Made by a program: the position numbers and the translations under genes. Shown one piece after another: positions 10,198 through 19,673 of a stretch of 64,000 bases of DNA. The DNA is from Pandoraea captiosa (lineage in GTDB: Bacteria > Pseudomonadota > Gammaproteobacteria > Burkholderiales > Burkholderiaceae). The DNA is taken from assembly GCF_902459775.1 (NCBI RefSeq), contig NZ_CABPSQ010000013.1:1-64000 (forward strand). The letters are read 5' to 3'. Below the pieces are notes generated by a model. It saw only the letters and a list, made by a program, of their open reading frames with translations. It had not been told where the DNA came from and made no database searches. Positions within the stretch are counted from its first letter, which is position 1. Each line of letters opens with the position of its first letter.

Positions 10198-11591
10198 CGC
10201 GGCTTCCCCTCTTTCAGATTCACTTCACCAAGATCCCAGAACAGCCCGGCCATGATCTGCAACGCCTCGCGCGCGACAGAGCCGAGCAGGTGTTCGTCGG
10301 GTGCGTGCTGGGAACACGCGGGATAGGAGTGCGGCACCCACAACGTAGGCAGCCCGAGCACGTCCGCAAAGACATCGTTGGGCAACGTGCCGCCAAGGTT
10401 CGGCAACAACACCGGGGGTTTGCCGGTGGTCTCGCGCATCGACGCCAGCGCCCACAGCACCCACGGGTCTTCCGGATCCAGGCGCGTCGCCATGACCCCG
10501 CGCTCCACCTCGACCTCCACCATCGGGAAACCGTGGGCGTCGAGGTGCGCGCGGACGATCTCGCCCAGACGCTCCCAATCCGTGCCGACGACGAAGCGAA
10601 TCTGCATGTGCGCGTAGGCATACGGCGGAATGGCGTTGACCGGTTTCTCCGGATTGCCGGTCTTGAACGCGAGCACTTCGATGTTGTTCCAGCCGATGAC
10701 GCGCTCGGTCGGCGTCAGCCCCGGTTCGCCGTAGTCGACGTCGACTGCCGGGTCGTTGGGACCGCCGCCGACTTCCAGCCCGGTCAACGCCCGGCGCACC
10801 GACGCGGGCAACGCGGGCGGACGCAACCCTTCGACGAGGATCTTGCCGTTGCCGTCGACCATCGACGCGATCGCATTGGCCAGCACGATGCCCGGATTGC
10901 GCAGCAAGCCGCCCCAGTTCCCCGAATGATGACCGCCTTCGCGCAGATTCAGACTGAGCTTGAAGTTCACGAGTCCGCGCGAGCCGAGGAACACCGTCGG
11001 GCGCGCCGCCGACAGGCGCGGACCGTCCGACGCAATCAGCACGTCGGCACGCAGTTCATCGCGCAGTTGCTCGCAAATCGCGTGCAGTCCGGGCGAGCCC
11101 ATCTCCTCGCCCATCTCCACAATCATCTTCACGTTGTAGCCGAGCTTGCCGCCACGCACGGCCAGCACTTGCGCCAGCGCCGACAGATTGATCGTGTGCT
11201 GGCCCTTGTTGTCCGCGGTGCCGCGGCCGTACCAGCGATCGCCTTCGACAACGATCTCCCACGGCTTCAGCCCGTCGCGCCACTGCGCGTCGTAGCCACG
11301 CACGACGTCGCCATGCCCGTAGGTCAGCACCGTCGGCAAATCGTCCCCTTCATGGCGCTCGGCAATGAGGAATGGCCCGCCCCCTGCCACGGGATTCGGC
11401 ACGATGCGCGACGTGAAACCCAGCGCCGCCAGCGCTGGCGTCATTTCGTCGGACAGGTACGCGTGGAGCACGTCGCCGCTGTCGGGCTCCTGACTCTCGG
11501 TCTTGTAGGCGACGCGACGATTGAGGGTGTCGAGAAAGGCGCCCGAATCGTATTGGGCGGTGGCTTGGGAAATCGCTGCGCTACGGGTCAC
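10194..11591 (-). CDS. M20 family metallopeptidase/amidohydrolase
   Basis: 465 residues from the GTG at 11591, chosen because GGAGAC precedes it; an in-frame ATG at 11639 has no ribosome site. Two-zinc M20 residues are visible: YGHGD (His near 93), GRGTADNKGQ (Asp near 127) and EMGEEMGSPG (Glu-Glu near 162-163), with the distal His in CSQHAPDE. The family cleaves peptides and N-acyl amino acids. It is transcribed with the downstream MHS transporter and divergently from a LysR regulator, a typical import-and-hydrolyse unit. Substrate not predictable. Confidence 0.85.
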   Translation of the reverse strand: MTRSAAISQATAQYDSGAFLDTLNRRVAYKTESQEPDSGDVLHAYLSDEMTPALAALGFTSRIVPNPVAGGGPFLIAERHEGDDLPTVLTYGHGDVVRGYDAQWRDGLKPWEIVVEGDRWYGRGTADNKGQHTINLSALAQVLAVRGGKLGYNVKMIVEMGEEMGSPGLHAICEQLRDELRADVLIASDGPRLSAARPTVFLGSRGLVNFKLSLNLREGGHHSGNWGGLLRNPGIVLANAIASMVDGNGKILVEGLRPPALPASVRRALTGLEVGGGPNDPAVDVDYGEPGLTPTERVIGWNNIEVLAFKTGNPEKPVNAIPPYAYAHMQIRFVVGTDWERLGEIVRAHLDAHGFPMVEVEVERGVMATRLDPEDPWVLWALASMRETTGKPPVLLPNLGGTLPNDVFADVLGLPTLWVPHSYPACSQHAPDEHLLGSVAREALQIMAGLFWDLGEVNLKEGKPR

Positions 11592-11918
11592 TGCTTGTCT
11601 CCAGATGGCGTTGTGGATACGGTTGCGGATCTCGCACATCGCTGCGACGCGTGTCGGTGGCACGCTGCGGCACAACCGTTCAGGCCATTCTAGGAGCGGG
11701 TATTTTTGACAACAATGATAATATTTCGAAGGTTTCGTTGCCGTTTCGGCAAAGCAGAAAGACCATCCTGACAGAGCATTCGGAGCGCTTGCAGTATTTC
11801 GGACGCGTTCGACGCCGCTCGCACTCGCGTGGCTGACGCGGCGGACGTGTCTGCTACGGCTGATTCAACGGACACCGCTTCCGCCCTTCCTCCCTTCCCG
11901 ACTTCTGAGGTGCTTTCC
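11592..11918. promoter_or_regulatory. Divergent promoter region with LysR-type box
   Basis: This 327-bp region separates the M20 and lysR starts. It contains an AT-rich patch around 11701-11730 and the inverted repeat TTGCCGTTTCGGCAA at 11738-11752, which fits the T-N11-A form of LysR operators. Open frames reading through the region lack ribosome sites and are taken as noise. Confidence 0.45.
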
Positions 11919-12836
11919 ATGCAAACTCATGCACTGCGCTACTTCCTCGAAGTTGCCCGCACCGGTTCGCTCAGTCGGGCGTCGGAGCGCCTGCATGTGG
12001 CGGTATCGGCACTGAGCCGACAAATCGCGAAGCTCGAAGAGGATCTCGGCACGCCGCTGTTCGAACGGCGCCCGCGCGGCATGGTCCTGAGCGAGGCCGG
12101 AGTGTTGCTTGCCGATCATGCGCGCCGGGTCCTGCTCGATGCCGAGCGCGTCACGTCGGAAATTCGGGGATTGACCGAAGCGGGCCGCGCAACGATTCGC
12201 GTGGCGAGTGCGGAAGGGGTGGCGCGCGACTTCCTGCCTCAGGTCTTCGCGCGCTTTCGGGAAACCTATCCGGGCGCGCATTTCCTGCTGGACGTCGTCT
12301 CCCCATTTGTCGCAACGGAGCGTGTGCGCGACGGCGACGCGGATATCGCCGTGTGCTTCAGCGTCGCGCCCGAGAAAGGCGTGCAGGTGGTTCACACCCA
12401 ACCCGCGCCCATTTATGCGTTGATGGCAAAAAAACACCCGCTTGCCAAACGACGCAACATTGCCCTGGCCGACTTGCTCCCGTACCCGATCGCCCTGTCG
12501 AACGCCGGTGTCACGATCCGTCAGATGTTCGATCTGTGCTGCTCGCTCGAAGGCCTGCTGTTCGAGCCGGTTTTCATCAGCAACTACCACGCCGCGCTAC
12601 ACAGCTTCGTGCGCTCGGGCAATGCCGTCACGCTCACCGGCCTGCTCACGGTACGCAGCCGCCTCGCCCCGGAGGGCCTCGTGGCGATCCCGATCCGCAA
12701 TCCGGCATTGCATCAACGATCGCTGCAAGTGCAAACCATGGCCGCACGCACGCTGCCCGCGCCCGTCGAGGCGTTTCTCGGTCTGCTCATCGACGCCATT
12801 CGCGCGCCGGAAATTCTCGACAAGCCCTTCTCATGA
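11919..12836 (+). CDS. LysR family transcriptional regulator
   Basis: 305 residues. The N-terminal winged helix-turn-helix is clear: TGSLSRASERLHVAVSALSRQIAKLEE is the recognition region, starting near residue 15. A substrate-binding domain with the IRVASAEGVARDFLPQVFARF segment follows. The start at 11919 has GAGGTG upstream; an upstream in-frame extension of 30 residues is not LysR-like. It is divergent from the M20/MHS operon and is its probable activator, with the co-inducer likely a substrate or product of that operon. Confidence 0.88.
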   Translation: MQTHALRYFLEVARTGSLSRASERLHVAVSALSRQIAKLEEDLGTPLFERRPRGMVLSEAGVLLADHARRVLLDAERVTSEIRGLTEAGRATIRVASAEGVARDFLPQVFARFRETYPGAHFLLDVVSPFVATERVRDGDADIAVCFSVAPEKGVQVVHTQPAPIYALMAKKHPLAKRRNIALADLLPYPIALSNAGVTIRQMFDLCCSLEGLLFEPVFISNYHAALHSFVRSGNAVTLTGLLTVRSRLAPEGLVAIPIRNPALHQRSLQVQTMAARTLPAPVEAFLGLLIDAIRAPEILDKPFS

Positions 12837-12873
12837 CGTCACACGCCGTGGCTGCAGACGTTGAGAACGCGCG

Positions 12874-14328
12874 TTAATTCGCCGGTGGCGGTGGCGTCGT
12901 TGCGGCCGCCTTCGCCCGCGCATCGCCGTCGTCGGAGGCCATTTGTTCGCGATCGGTCAGTTGCGCGAAGATCCACGCCGAGCAACATGTGATCAGCCCC
13001 ACGCATGCGAACGTCGCACGGAATGCCGGCAACGCCCCCACCCCGGCGCTCTCGCCGAATGTGCCGGTGAAAGTCACCAGCAACGCGCCGCCCACGGTCA
13101 GACCGAAGCTCATGGCCAGCATTTGCACCAGCGAGAACAGGCTGTTGCCACCACTCGCGTCGTCCGGATTCAGATCCTTGAGCGTAAGCGTGTTCATGGC
13201 CGTGAACTGAATCGAATTGATGCCACCGAGAATACCGAGCTGCACGATGAGCAAGGGCACGGGGTAATTCGGCGTCACCACGGCAAAACTCGCCATCACG
13301 CAGCCCGCCAGAATCGTGTTCCAGACCAGCACGGGCCGATAGCCGTAGCGAACGACGAGATGTGTCGCGAGGCTTTTCGCGAAGATGCCGGTAATGGTGA
13401 TCGGCAGCATCAGCAACCCGGCTTCGAATGCGGAATATCCGAGACTGACCTGCAACAGCAGCGGCACGAGATACGGCACTGCCGCGATGCCGATACGCGC
13501 GAACAGATTGCCGAGCAAGCCGACGCTGAACGTGTGCACTTTGAACATTGCCAGCGAGAACAACGGTTGCGGCGTGCGATTTGCATAAAGGCCGTAAGCG
13601 ACGAAACCGGCGAACCCCAGCACCAGCAACACGAGCATCAGCGCGTGCGCCCCCGCCATGTCGGCATGACGATCGAGCGCCAGCGACGTGGCGACCATGC
13701 CCACGCACAGCAGCAAATACCCTTTGATGTCGAACGCCGTTTGATGCGGCGCGCGCGCGTTCGTGAGGAAGAAATGGGCCGCCACGCACCCCGCCGCGCC
13801 GACCGGCACATTGATCAGGAACACCCAGTGCCACGACGCGACTTTCACGAGCCAGCCGCCGAGCGTCGGGCCGATCAACGGACCGATCATGCCCGGCACC
13901 GCCACGAATGCCAGCGCCTGCAAGTACTGTTCGCGCGGGAAGGTGCGCAACACGGCCAGACGTCCGACCGGCAACAGCATGGCGCCCCCGAAACCCTGGA
14001 CCACGCGCCAGGCGACCAGCGCATCGAGCGTGCTGGAATAGGCGCACATGGCCGAGCCGAGCGAGAAGATCGTGAGCGCACTGGAGAACACCACGCGCGT
14101 GCCGAGCCGGTCCGCCAGCCACCCCGACAGCGGGATGGTCACCGCCATCGTCAACGCGTAGGCGATCACCACGGCCTGCATGTGAAGCGGCGATTGACCG
14201 AGATCGCGCGCCATGGCGGGCAGCGCCGTGTTGACGATGGTCGAGTCCAGCGTCTGCATGAAGAAGCCGACGGAGACTACGAAGAGCATTGCCTTGCGCC
14301 GCCACGCGGCCGGATCGGAGGATGTCAT
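12874..14328 (-). CDS. MFS multidrug exporter, DHA2 (14-TM, MdtD/EmrB-like) family
   Basis: 484 residues. TM1 carries FFMQTLDSTIVNTALPAMA, the DHA2 motif, followed by WLADRLGTR (motif A) and PGMIGPLIGPTLGGWLV (motif C, typical of exporters). The polypeptide is long enough for 14 helices and ends in a short charged Ala/Pro tail. It probably expels drugs or hydrophobic metabolites by proton antiport. No adaptor (EmrA) or regulator gene is adjacent. It is convergent with lysR, with only 37 bp between the stops. Confidence 0.85.
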   Translation of the reverse strand: MTSSDPAAWRRKAMLFVVSVGFFMQTLDSTIVNTALPAMARDLGQSPLHMQAVVIAYALTMAVTIPLSGWLADRLGTRVVFSSALTIFSLGSAMCAYSSTLDALVAWRVVQGFGGAMLLPVGRLAVLRTFPREQYLQALAFVAVPGMIGPLIGPTLGGWLVKVASWHWVFLINVPVGAAGCVAAHFFLTNARAPHQTAFDIKGYLLLCVGMVATSLALDRHADMAGAHALMLVLLVLGFAGFVAYGLYANRTPQPLFSLAMFKVHTFSVGLLGNLFARIGIAAVPYLVPLLLQVSLGYSAFEAGLLMLPITITGIFAKSLATHLVVRYGYRPVLVWNTILAGCVMASFAVVTPNYPVPLLIVQLGILGGINSIQFTAMNTLTLKDLNPDDASGGNSLFSLVQMLAMSFGLTVGGALLVTFTGTFGESAGVGALPAFRATFACVGLITCCSAWIFAQLTDREQMASDDGDARAKAAATTPPPPAN

Positions 14329-14547
14329 GTCGATGAGCGATGAACGGGCATGAGCACGTACGCATCATACCGGCGTTGCGTCGACACTTGTCGGAATGCG
14401 ACGTCGGCTGTCGATATCGAAACCAGTTCGGCATCCCAATGCACTGCGGCGCAATCCGACAATCGGATGCGCCGCAGGGTTGCTTCATTGCGCTCGGTCG
14501 ATCCTCATGATCCTTATCGACGCTGATGATCGTTGCCGAGCAAGGCC

Positions 14548-16449
14548 CTACGCTCCCTTCACCGCATCGCGCACCTGCTCAAGCGCTGCCGGGTCTTCGA
14601 GCGTGATCAGATCGCCCGTCTCGCGTCCCTCGCAGATCGCCTGAATCGCGCGCCGCAATAGCTTGCCGGAGCGCGTCTTGGGCAGCATCGAGACGAAAAA
14701 CACGCGTGCCGGACGCGCCACCGCGCCCAACTGCTTGTCCACGGTCTTCATCACATCGCCCTCCAGCGCGAGACGCGCCTCGGGCGTCTGCGCTTCGTCC
14801 GGGCGCCGGAGCACCGCAAAGGCCATGGCGACCTGCCCCTTCAAGGCATCCTGCACACCGATGACCGCAACTTCGGCCACCGCCGGATGGCTCGCGATGC
14901 TCTCCTCGATTTCGCGCGAACCGAGCCGGTGCCCTGCCACGTTGATCACGTCGTCAGTGCGACCGAGAATGAAGTAGTAACCGTCCTCATCGCGCACGCC
15001 CCAATCGAAACTGGAATACAGCATGCGCCCCGGCACCGTCTGCCAGTACGTTTTGACGAAGCGCTCGTCGTCGCCCCAAAGGGTGCTCAGGCAGCCCGGC
15101 GGCATCGGGCCCTCGATCGCCAGCACGCCCTTTTCATTCGGCCCGCAATCCTCGCCGGTCGCCTCGTTGACGAGTTTCACGTCGTAGCCGTACACCGGCT
15201 TGCCCGGGGACCCGAGCTTGCCGGGCAGCACCTCGACCCCGCGCGCCATGCCGAGAATCGGCCAGCCCGTCTCCGTCTGCCAATAGTTGTCGACGACCGG
15301 CTTGCCGACGCCTTCGGTGAGCCATCGCGCGGTCGGCTCGTCCAGCGGCTCGCCGGCAAGGAAGATGAGACGCAGCGACGTGAGATCGTACTGCGTCAGA
15401 TAGGCGGGATCCTGCTTCTTGAGCACGCGAATCGCCGTGGGCGCAGTGAAGAGCTGGGTCACCTTGTACTTTTCGACGATGCGCCACCAGATACCGCCAT
15501 CCGGGCGAATCGGGGTGCCTTCGTACATGACGGTCGCAATTCCGGCGAGCAGTGGCGCGTACACGATGTAGCTGTGGCCGACGACCCACCCGATGTCCGA
15601 AGCGCAAAACATCGTGTCGCCCGGTTTCGCGCAGAAGATATGCTGCATCGACGAGGCCAGCGCGACCGCGTAGCCGCCCGTGTCGCGTTGTACGCCCTTG
15701 GGTTTGCCGGTAGTCCCGGAGGTGTAGAGCACGTACGACGGGTCGCTCGACTCCATCCATTCGCAGGGAACGAACGCATCGAGATGCTGCTCGCGCAGCG
15801 GTGCGTAGTCCACGTCGCGGCCGGCTACGCGCGCCATCGGTGCGAGTCCGCGGTCGATCAGCAACACGCTCGACGGCTTGTGCTGCGCGAGCGCAACGCC
15901 TTCATCGAGCAAAGGCTTGTACGGCACGACCTTGCCATTGCGTGAACCGGCGTCGGCAGAGACGATGACCTTGGGTTGTGCGTCGTCGATACGCGCGGCG
16001 AGGTTCACGGACGCGAAGCCCCCGAACACCACCGAGTGAATCGCGCCGAGCCGCGCGCAAGCGAGCATCGCGAACAATGCCTCCGGCACCATCGGCATGT
16101 AGATCAGCACACGCTCGCCGCGCGCAACGCCCAACGATTGCAGCGACGCGGCCATGCGGTTGACCTCCGCCGAGAGCTCGTCGTAGGTATAGACACGCTC
16201 CTGCTCGGTTTCCGTGGACACCCAGACGAGTGCGTTCTGTGTGCCGCGCGACGGCAAATGGCGGTCGATCGCGTTGTGGCAGAGGTTGGTCCGTCCGCCG
16301 ACGAACCAGCGCGCGAAGGGCGGATTGTCGTAGTCGAGCACCTGGTCGAACGGGGTCTCCCAGTCGATCAGCCTGGCCTGCTCCTCCCAGAAGGCCGCAC
16401 GCGAGTCCGGTGCAATCGAACGGGCGTGAAACGACGCATATGAAGTCAT
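14548..16449 (-). CDS. prpE: Propionyl-CoA synthetase (propionate-CoA ligase)
   Basis: 633 residues, ANL superfamily, acetyl-CoA-synthetase-like size. The AMP loop YTSGTTGKPKGVQRD has the VQRD ending typical of PrpE. GQVAMAFAVL and KTRSGKLLRRAIQ (catalytic Lys) mark the C-terminal domain. The ATG at 16449 follows AAGGAGACACC; an earlier ATG lies upstream of that ribosome site and is rejected. It converts propionate, ATP and CoA to propionyl-CoA for the methylcitrate cycle. No prpB, prpC or prpD is in the window, so the gene stands apart from the cycle. Confidence 0.88.
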   Translation of the reverse strand: MTSYASFHARSIAPDSRAAFWEEQARLIDWETPFDQVLDYDNPPFARWFVGGRTNLCHNAIDRHLPSRGTQNALVWVSTETEQERVYTYDELSAEVNRMAASLQSLGVARGERVLIYMPMVPEALFAMLACARLGAIHSVVFGGFASVNLAARIDDAQPKVIVSADAGSRNGKVVPYKPLLDEGVALAQHKPSSVLLIDRGLAPMARVAGRDVDYAPLREQHLDAFVPCEWMESSDPSYVLYTSGTTGKPKGVQRDTGGYAVALASSMQHIFCAKPGDTMFCASDIGWVVGHSYIVYAPLLAGIATVMYEGTPIRPDGGIWWRIVEKYKVTQLFTAPTAIRVLKKQDPAYLTQYDLTSLRLIFLAGEPLDEPTARWLTEGVGKPVVDNYWQTETGWPILGMARGVEVLPGKLGSPGKPVYGYDVKLVNEATGEDCGPNEKGVLAIEGPMPPGCLSTLWGDDERFVKTYWQTVPGRMLYSSFDWGVRDEDGYYFILGRTDDVINVAGHRLGSREIEESIASHPAVAEVAVIGVQDALKGQVAMAFAVLRRPDEAQTPEARLALEGDVMKTVDKQLGAVARPARVFFVSMLPKTRSGKLLRRAIQAICEGRETGDLITLEDPAALEQVRDAVKGA

Positions 16450-16686
16450 GGTGTCTCCTTCCATTTATTTTGCAACCAGTGTGCGCGTTGACGCTTACGG
16501 AAGGCTTACCGGAGACATCCCGTGATCCCGGACATGCTAGGGGATTACGCGGAGATAGCAGGAAGATTGAGCGAGATCAAAAGCATGGGGGCGGCACGGG
16601 CATCTCAGATGGGTTCGGCGCGTTAGGCGAGATCGCGGGCATGCACGACGGAGGGCGGGTCTCGGTCTATCCGGTCCCGACAAAGC

Positions 16687-16721
16687 AAAACGCCCGTGAG
16701 GCATGACCTCACGGGCGTTTT
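16687..16721. terminator. Rho-independent terminator after mltD
   Basis: A 15-bp perfect stem (16687-16701 with 16707-16721) has a CATGA loop and A4/T4 flanks. It lies 30 bp beyond the leftward mltD stop, and the symmetric flanks would also stop rightward transcription. Confidence 0.88.
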
Positions 16722-16750
16722 GCAGACGGTACGACTGTCGCGGCCTTGGC

Positions 16751-18436
16751 TTAGCGTTGCGCGGTCTTGGTGACCTTCGTCGCTGGCTTTGCTGCGGCCT
16801 TGGCGACCGGTTTGGCGGGCGCCTTCGATGCCACCTTCGCGGCCGGTGCGGCCTTGCTCGCCGTCGCGGTCTTGGCCGACTTTGCCGAGGTGGCCGGGCT
16901 GGCCGCCGGACGGTGGTCGACCACGCGGATCATCTTGCCGTTCTTGCCCTTGACCAAACGGGTGCGCGGTGCGTCGTCGTCATTCTTCGCGGCAACCGGT
17001 TCCGGCGCCGACGCCGCGAGCACGCGGGAAGCGTCCTTGACCGGCACGTGAAGCACCAGCAGTTGGCCCGAGGTCAGCGTATCGCGACGCAGACGGTTCC
17101 AGCTCTTGATCTGCGCCACGCTCACACCGCTGCGTGCGGCAACACCGGCGAGCGTGTCGTGCTTGCGGGCACGCACCATCACCTTGCGCGTGTCCGGCAG
17201 ATCGGGTTCGAGCGCCAGCACGGCGCTGGTGGCGACCGACGCACTGATGTCCTGATCGATGTCGTCCGAGCGCGGCACCAGCAGCGTGGACCCGGCCTTC
17301 AGACGCATACGCGGCGCAATGTTGTTGACCGAACGGATGACGGCGGCGTCGACGCCGAGCTTGCGCGCCACGTCTTCCGGACGCTCGCGCGAGGCCGACG
17401 TATAAGTCGTCCAGCTCGACAGCGGCTTGTCGTAGCTCTTCAGACGGCGCTGGAAGACTTCGGCGCTATCGAAGGGCAACAGAATCTGCGTTTGCGCAGC
17501 GCCCAGAATCACAGGCTTGCGGAACGACGGGTTGAGCGCACGGAATTCGTCGAGCGGCAGATCGGCCAGTTTGGCGGCCAGCGCCACGTCGATGTCGCGC
17601 TTGGTGGTGACGCTGACGAAGTACGGGTGGTTCGGGATCTCCGGCAGCTTCACGCTGTAGATATCCGGATGCGCAATGATGTTCTTGATCGCCTGGAGCT
17701 TCGGCACGTAGTAGCGCGTCTCCGTCGGCATGCGCAGGCTCAGGTAGTCGGTCGGCAGCCCCTGTGCCTGATTACGGTCGATGGCCCGCTGCACGTTGCC
17801 TTCGCCCCAGTTATAGGCAGCGAGCGCCAGGTGCCAGTCGCCGAACATGGCATAGAGCTTCGAGAGGTAATCGAGCGCGGCAGTCGTCGATGCGAGCACA
17901 TCGCGGCGCTCGTCCTGGAACATGTTCTGCTTGAGGTTGTACGTCTTGCCGGTACTCGGAATGAACTGCCACATACCGGCCGCCTTGGCCGTCGAGAGCG
18001 CTTGCGGGTTATAGGCGCTTTCCACGAACGGCAGCAACGCGAGTTCCGTCGGCATATGGCGACGCTCGAGCTCTTCGACGATATGGAACAGGTATTTCTC
18101 CGAGCGCTGAATCATGCGCTCGACGTACTCCGGACGCTGCGCGTACCACTGCGTGCGGTCCTGCGCGAGGTCGGTGTCGAGATTGGGGATGGAGAAACCG
18201 TGACGGATACGCGACCAGAGGTCGGCGTCGTCGCTGCCGTATGCCAGGTCGTTGATCGAATCGTTGTCGAGGTCGATGGGCTGATCGCTGGAGACGCGCT
18301 GCTTGCCTTTTGCGGTCGAAGCGACGGGCGACTTGCTCTGCGCCGTGGGTGAGGAATTCGATGCACCTGTAGTCGGCGCTGTGCTGGCACACGCTGCCAA
18401 CAGCAGCGTCAGGAGCAAGCTAACGATAAGTCGCAT
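16751..18436 (-). CDS. mltD: Membrane-bound lytic murein transglycosylase D
   Basis: 561 residues. The lipobox TLLLAAC gives a lipid-modified Cys at 16. The SLT domain has the catalytic Glu in LLPFVESAYNP (near 139), then AAGMWQFIPSTGK and AAYNWGEGNV. At least two LysM-like peptidoglycan-binding repeats follow, the clearest being HDTLAGVAARSGVSVAQIKS. The last 80 residues form an Ala/Lys/Pro-rich, histone-H1-like tail, unusual for MltD but common in high-GC betaproteobacteria. It cleaves peptidoglycan glycan strands, anchored in the outer membrane. Confidence 0.92.
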   Translation of the reverse strand: MRLIVSLLLTLLLAACASTAPTTGASNSSPTAQSKSPVASTAKGKQRVSSDQPIDLDNDSINDLAYGSDDADLWSRIRHGFSIPNLDTDLAQDRTQWYAQRPEYVERMIQRSEKYLFHIVEELERRHMPTELALLPFVESAYNPQALSTAKAAGMWQFIPSTGKTYNLKQNMFQDERRDVLASTTAALDYLSKLYAMFGDWHLALAAYNWGEGNVQRAIDRNQAQGLPTDYLSLRMPTETRYYVPKLQAIKNIIAHPDIYSVKLPEIPNHPYFVSVTTKRDIDVALAAKLADLPLDEFRALNPSFRKPVILGAAQTQILLPFDSAEVFQRRLKSYDKPLSSWTTYTSASRERPEDVARKLGVDAAVIRSVNNIAPRMRLKAGSTLLVPRSDDIDQDISASVATSAVLALEPDLPDTRKVMVRARKHDTLAGVAARSGVSVAQIKSWNRLRRDTLTSGQLLVLHVPVKDASRVLAASAPEPVAAKNDDDAPRTRLVKGKNGKMIRVVDHRPAASPATSAKSAKTATASKAAPAAKVASKAPAKPVAKAAAKPATKVTKTAQR

Positions 18437-18813
18437 TGATCGGGCTCGATTTGGGTTACATCTTCATGAAATTGGCAAGGATGGTAAGGAAACCCTTCAG
18501 ATGCGTCAACCATTCTGCCTAATTTTTTTGCAAAATTTACGCAAAAAGGCCCTAAAAACAAGGGTTATCCCTTAAGTCGAATTCACGAAATGTGGCCGAA
18601 CCGACACGCGTTTTCACAAGGCTTTGTCACGCAGCTGCCGTATACGATGCCATCGACAAGATGGTCGATCTTCGCACTAGGGATGATTCGTCGGGCAGGA
18701 GCAGGCGACACCGAACCTGTCAATATCCGCTTTGTGACAGAACGCGTCGCACGTCGTGCTGTTGACAGTTTCCGTCGGCAACATTACGCGCTTGCGTTCA
18801 GCACCGATGTCGT
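18437..18813. promoter_or_regulatory. Intergenic region with mltD promoter
   Basis: For the minus strand TTGACG (18504-18509) and TACCAT (18481-18486) lie 17 bases apart, 45 bp before the mltD ATG. A small hairpin AAGGG-TTAT-CCCTT sits upstream near 18561-18574. I see no gene or terminator in the remainder, which is the 3' region of gloB. Confidence 0.5.
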
Positions 18814-19659
18814 TTAGCGGAAGGTATCTTTCCAGCCGCGCACGGCGGCGAAAACGGCTTCGCGGGAGAGTTCCGTTTGCCCGACGTGCTGCTGAGCCGC
18901 CGCAATCACGGCAGGCGCGTCGCTGCGCAGGAACGGGTTGGTCACGCGCTCCTGTGCGAGTGTCGTGGGCAGCGTGGGACGACCGGCGGCGCGCAGCGCC
19001 GTCGCTTCCTGATGCCACGCGTTGAGGGCCGCATTGTCCGGGTCCACGGCAAGCGCAAACCGGATGTTCGACAGCGTGTATTCGTGTGCGCAGTGCACGA
19101 GCGTTGCGGGCGGCAATGCGGCGAGCGCGTCCAGCGAGGCGAGCATTTGCGCCGGGGTGCCTTCGAACAGACGGCCGCACCCGCACGAGAACAGCGTATC
19201 GCCGCAGAACAGACGCGGCGCACCGGCCGCCCCTGCCCCAAGGAAGTAGGCAATGTGACCCGACGTATGGCCGGGAACGTCGATCACCTCGAGCGTCATC
19301 GCAGGCGCATCGATGTGCACTGTCTCCCCACCGTGATGCGGATGATCGACGCAGGCGATCGCTTCGCGTGCGGGACCATGCACCGGCACGTCGAACCGTT
19401 CCAGCAATGCGTCGACGCCGCCGATGTGATCGGCATGCTTGTGCGTGATGAGAATGGCGCGCAGCGTGAGGCCGCGCGAATCGAGATAGGCGAGCACGGG
19501 GGCGGCGTCGCCCGGGTCGACCACGACGGCATCTTTGCCGTCATCGATCACCCAGAGATAATTGTCCTGGAACGCGGGGACGGGAAAGACGGTCAGTGTT
19601 CCGGCCGACGACTTGCTTATCTCACTCACCGTACTCACCGCATCTGCGTGCGCATCCAT
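18814..19659 (-). CDS. gloB: Hydroxyacylglutathione hydrolase (glyoxalase II)
   Basis: 281 residues, metallo-beta-lactamase fold. The metal motif THKHADH lies at about 72-78, followed by DVPGHTSGHIAY and LFCGDTLFSCGCGRLFEGT, and the C-terminal glutathione-binding helices include CAHEYTLSNIRFA. It hydrolyses S-lactoylglutathione in methylglyoxal detoxification. Residues 1-20 precede the usual family start (LTVFPVPAF), so the true start may be a GTG at codon 8 or 11. Its ATG is only 14 bp from the divergent methyltransferase ATG. Confidence 0.9.
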   Translation of the reverse strand: MDAHADAVSTVSEISKSSAGTLTVFPVPAFQDNYLWVIDDGKDAVVVDPGDAAPVLAYLDSRGLTLRAILITHKHADHIGGVDALLERFDVPVHGPAREAIACVDHPHHGGETVHIDAPAMTLEVIDVPGHTSGHIAYFLGAGAAGAPRLFCGDTLFSCGCGRLFEGTPAQMLASLDALAALPPATLVHCAHEYTLSNIRFALAVDPDNAALNAWHQEATALRAAGRPTLPTTLAQERVTNPFLRSDAPAVIAAAQQHVGQTELSREAVFAAVRGWKDTFR

Positions 19660-19673
19660 ATATACTCGCCACC

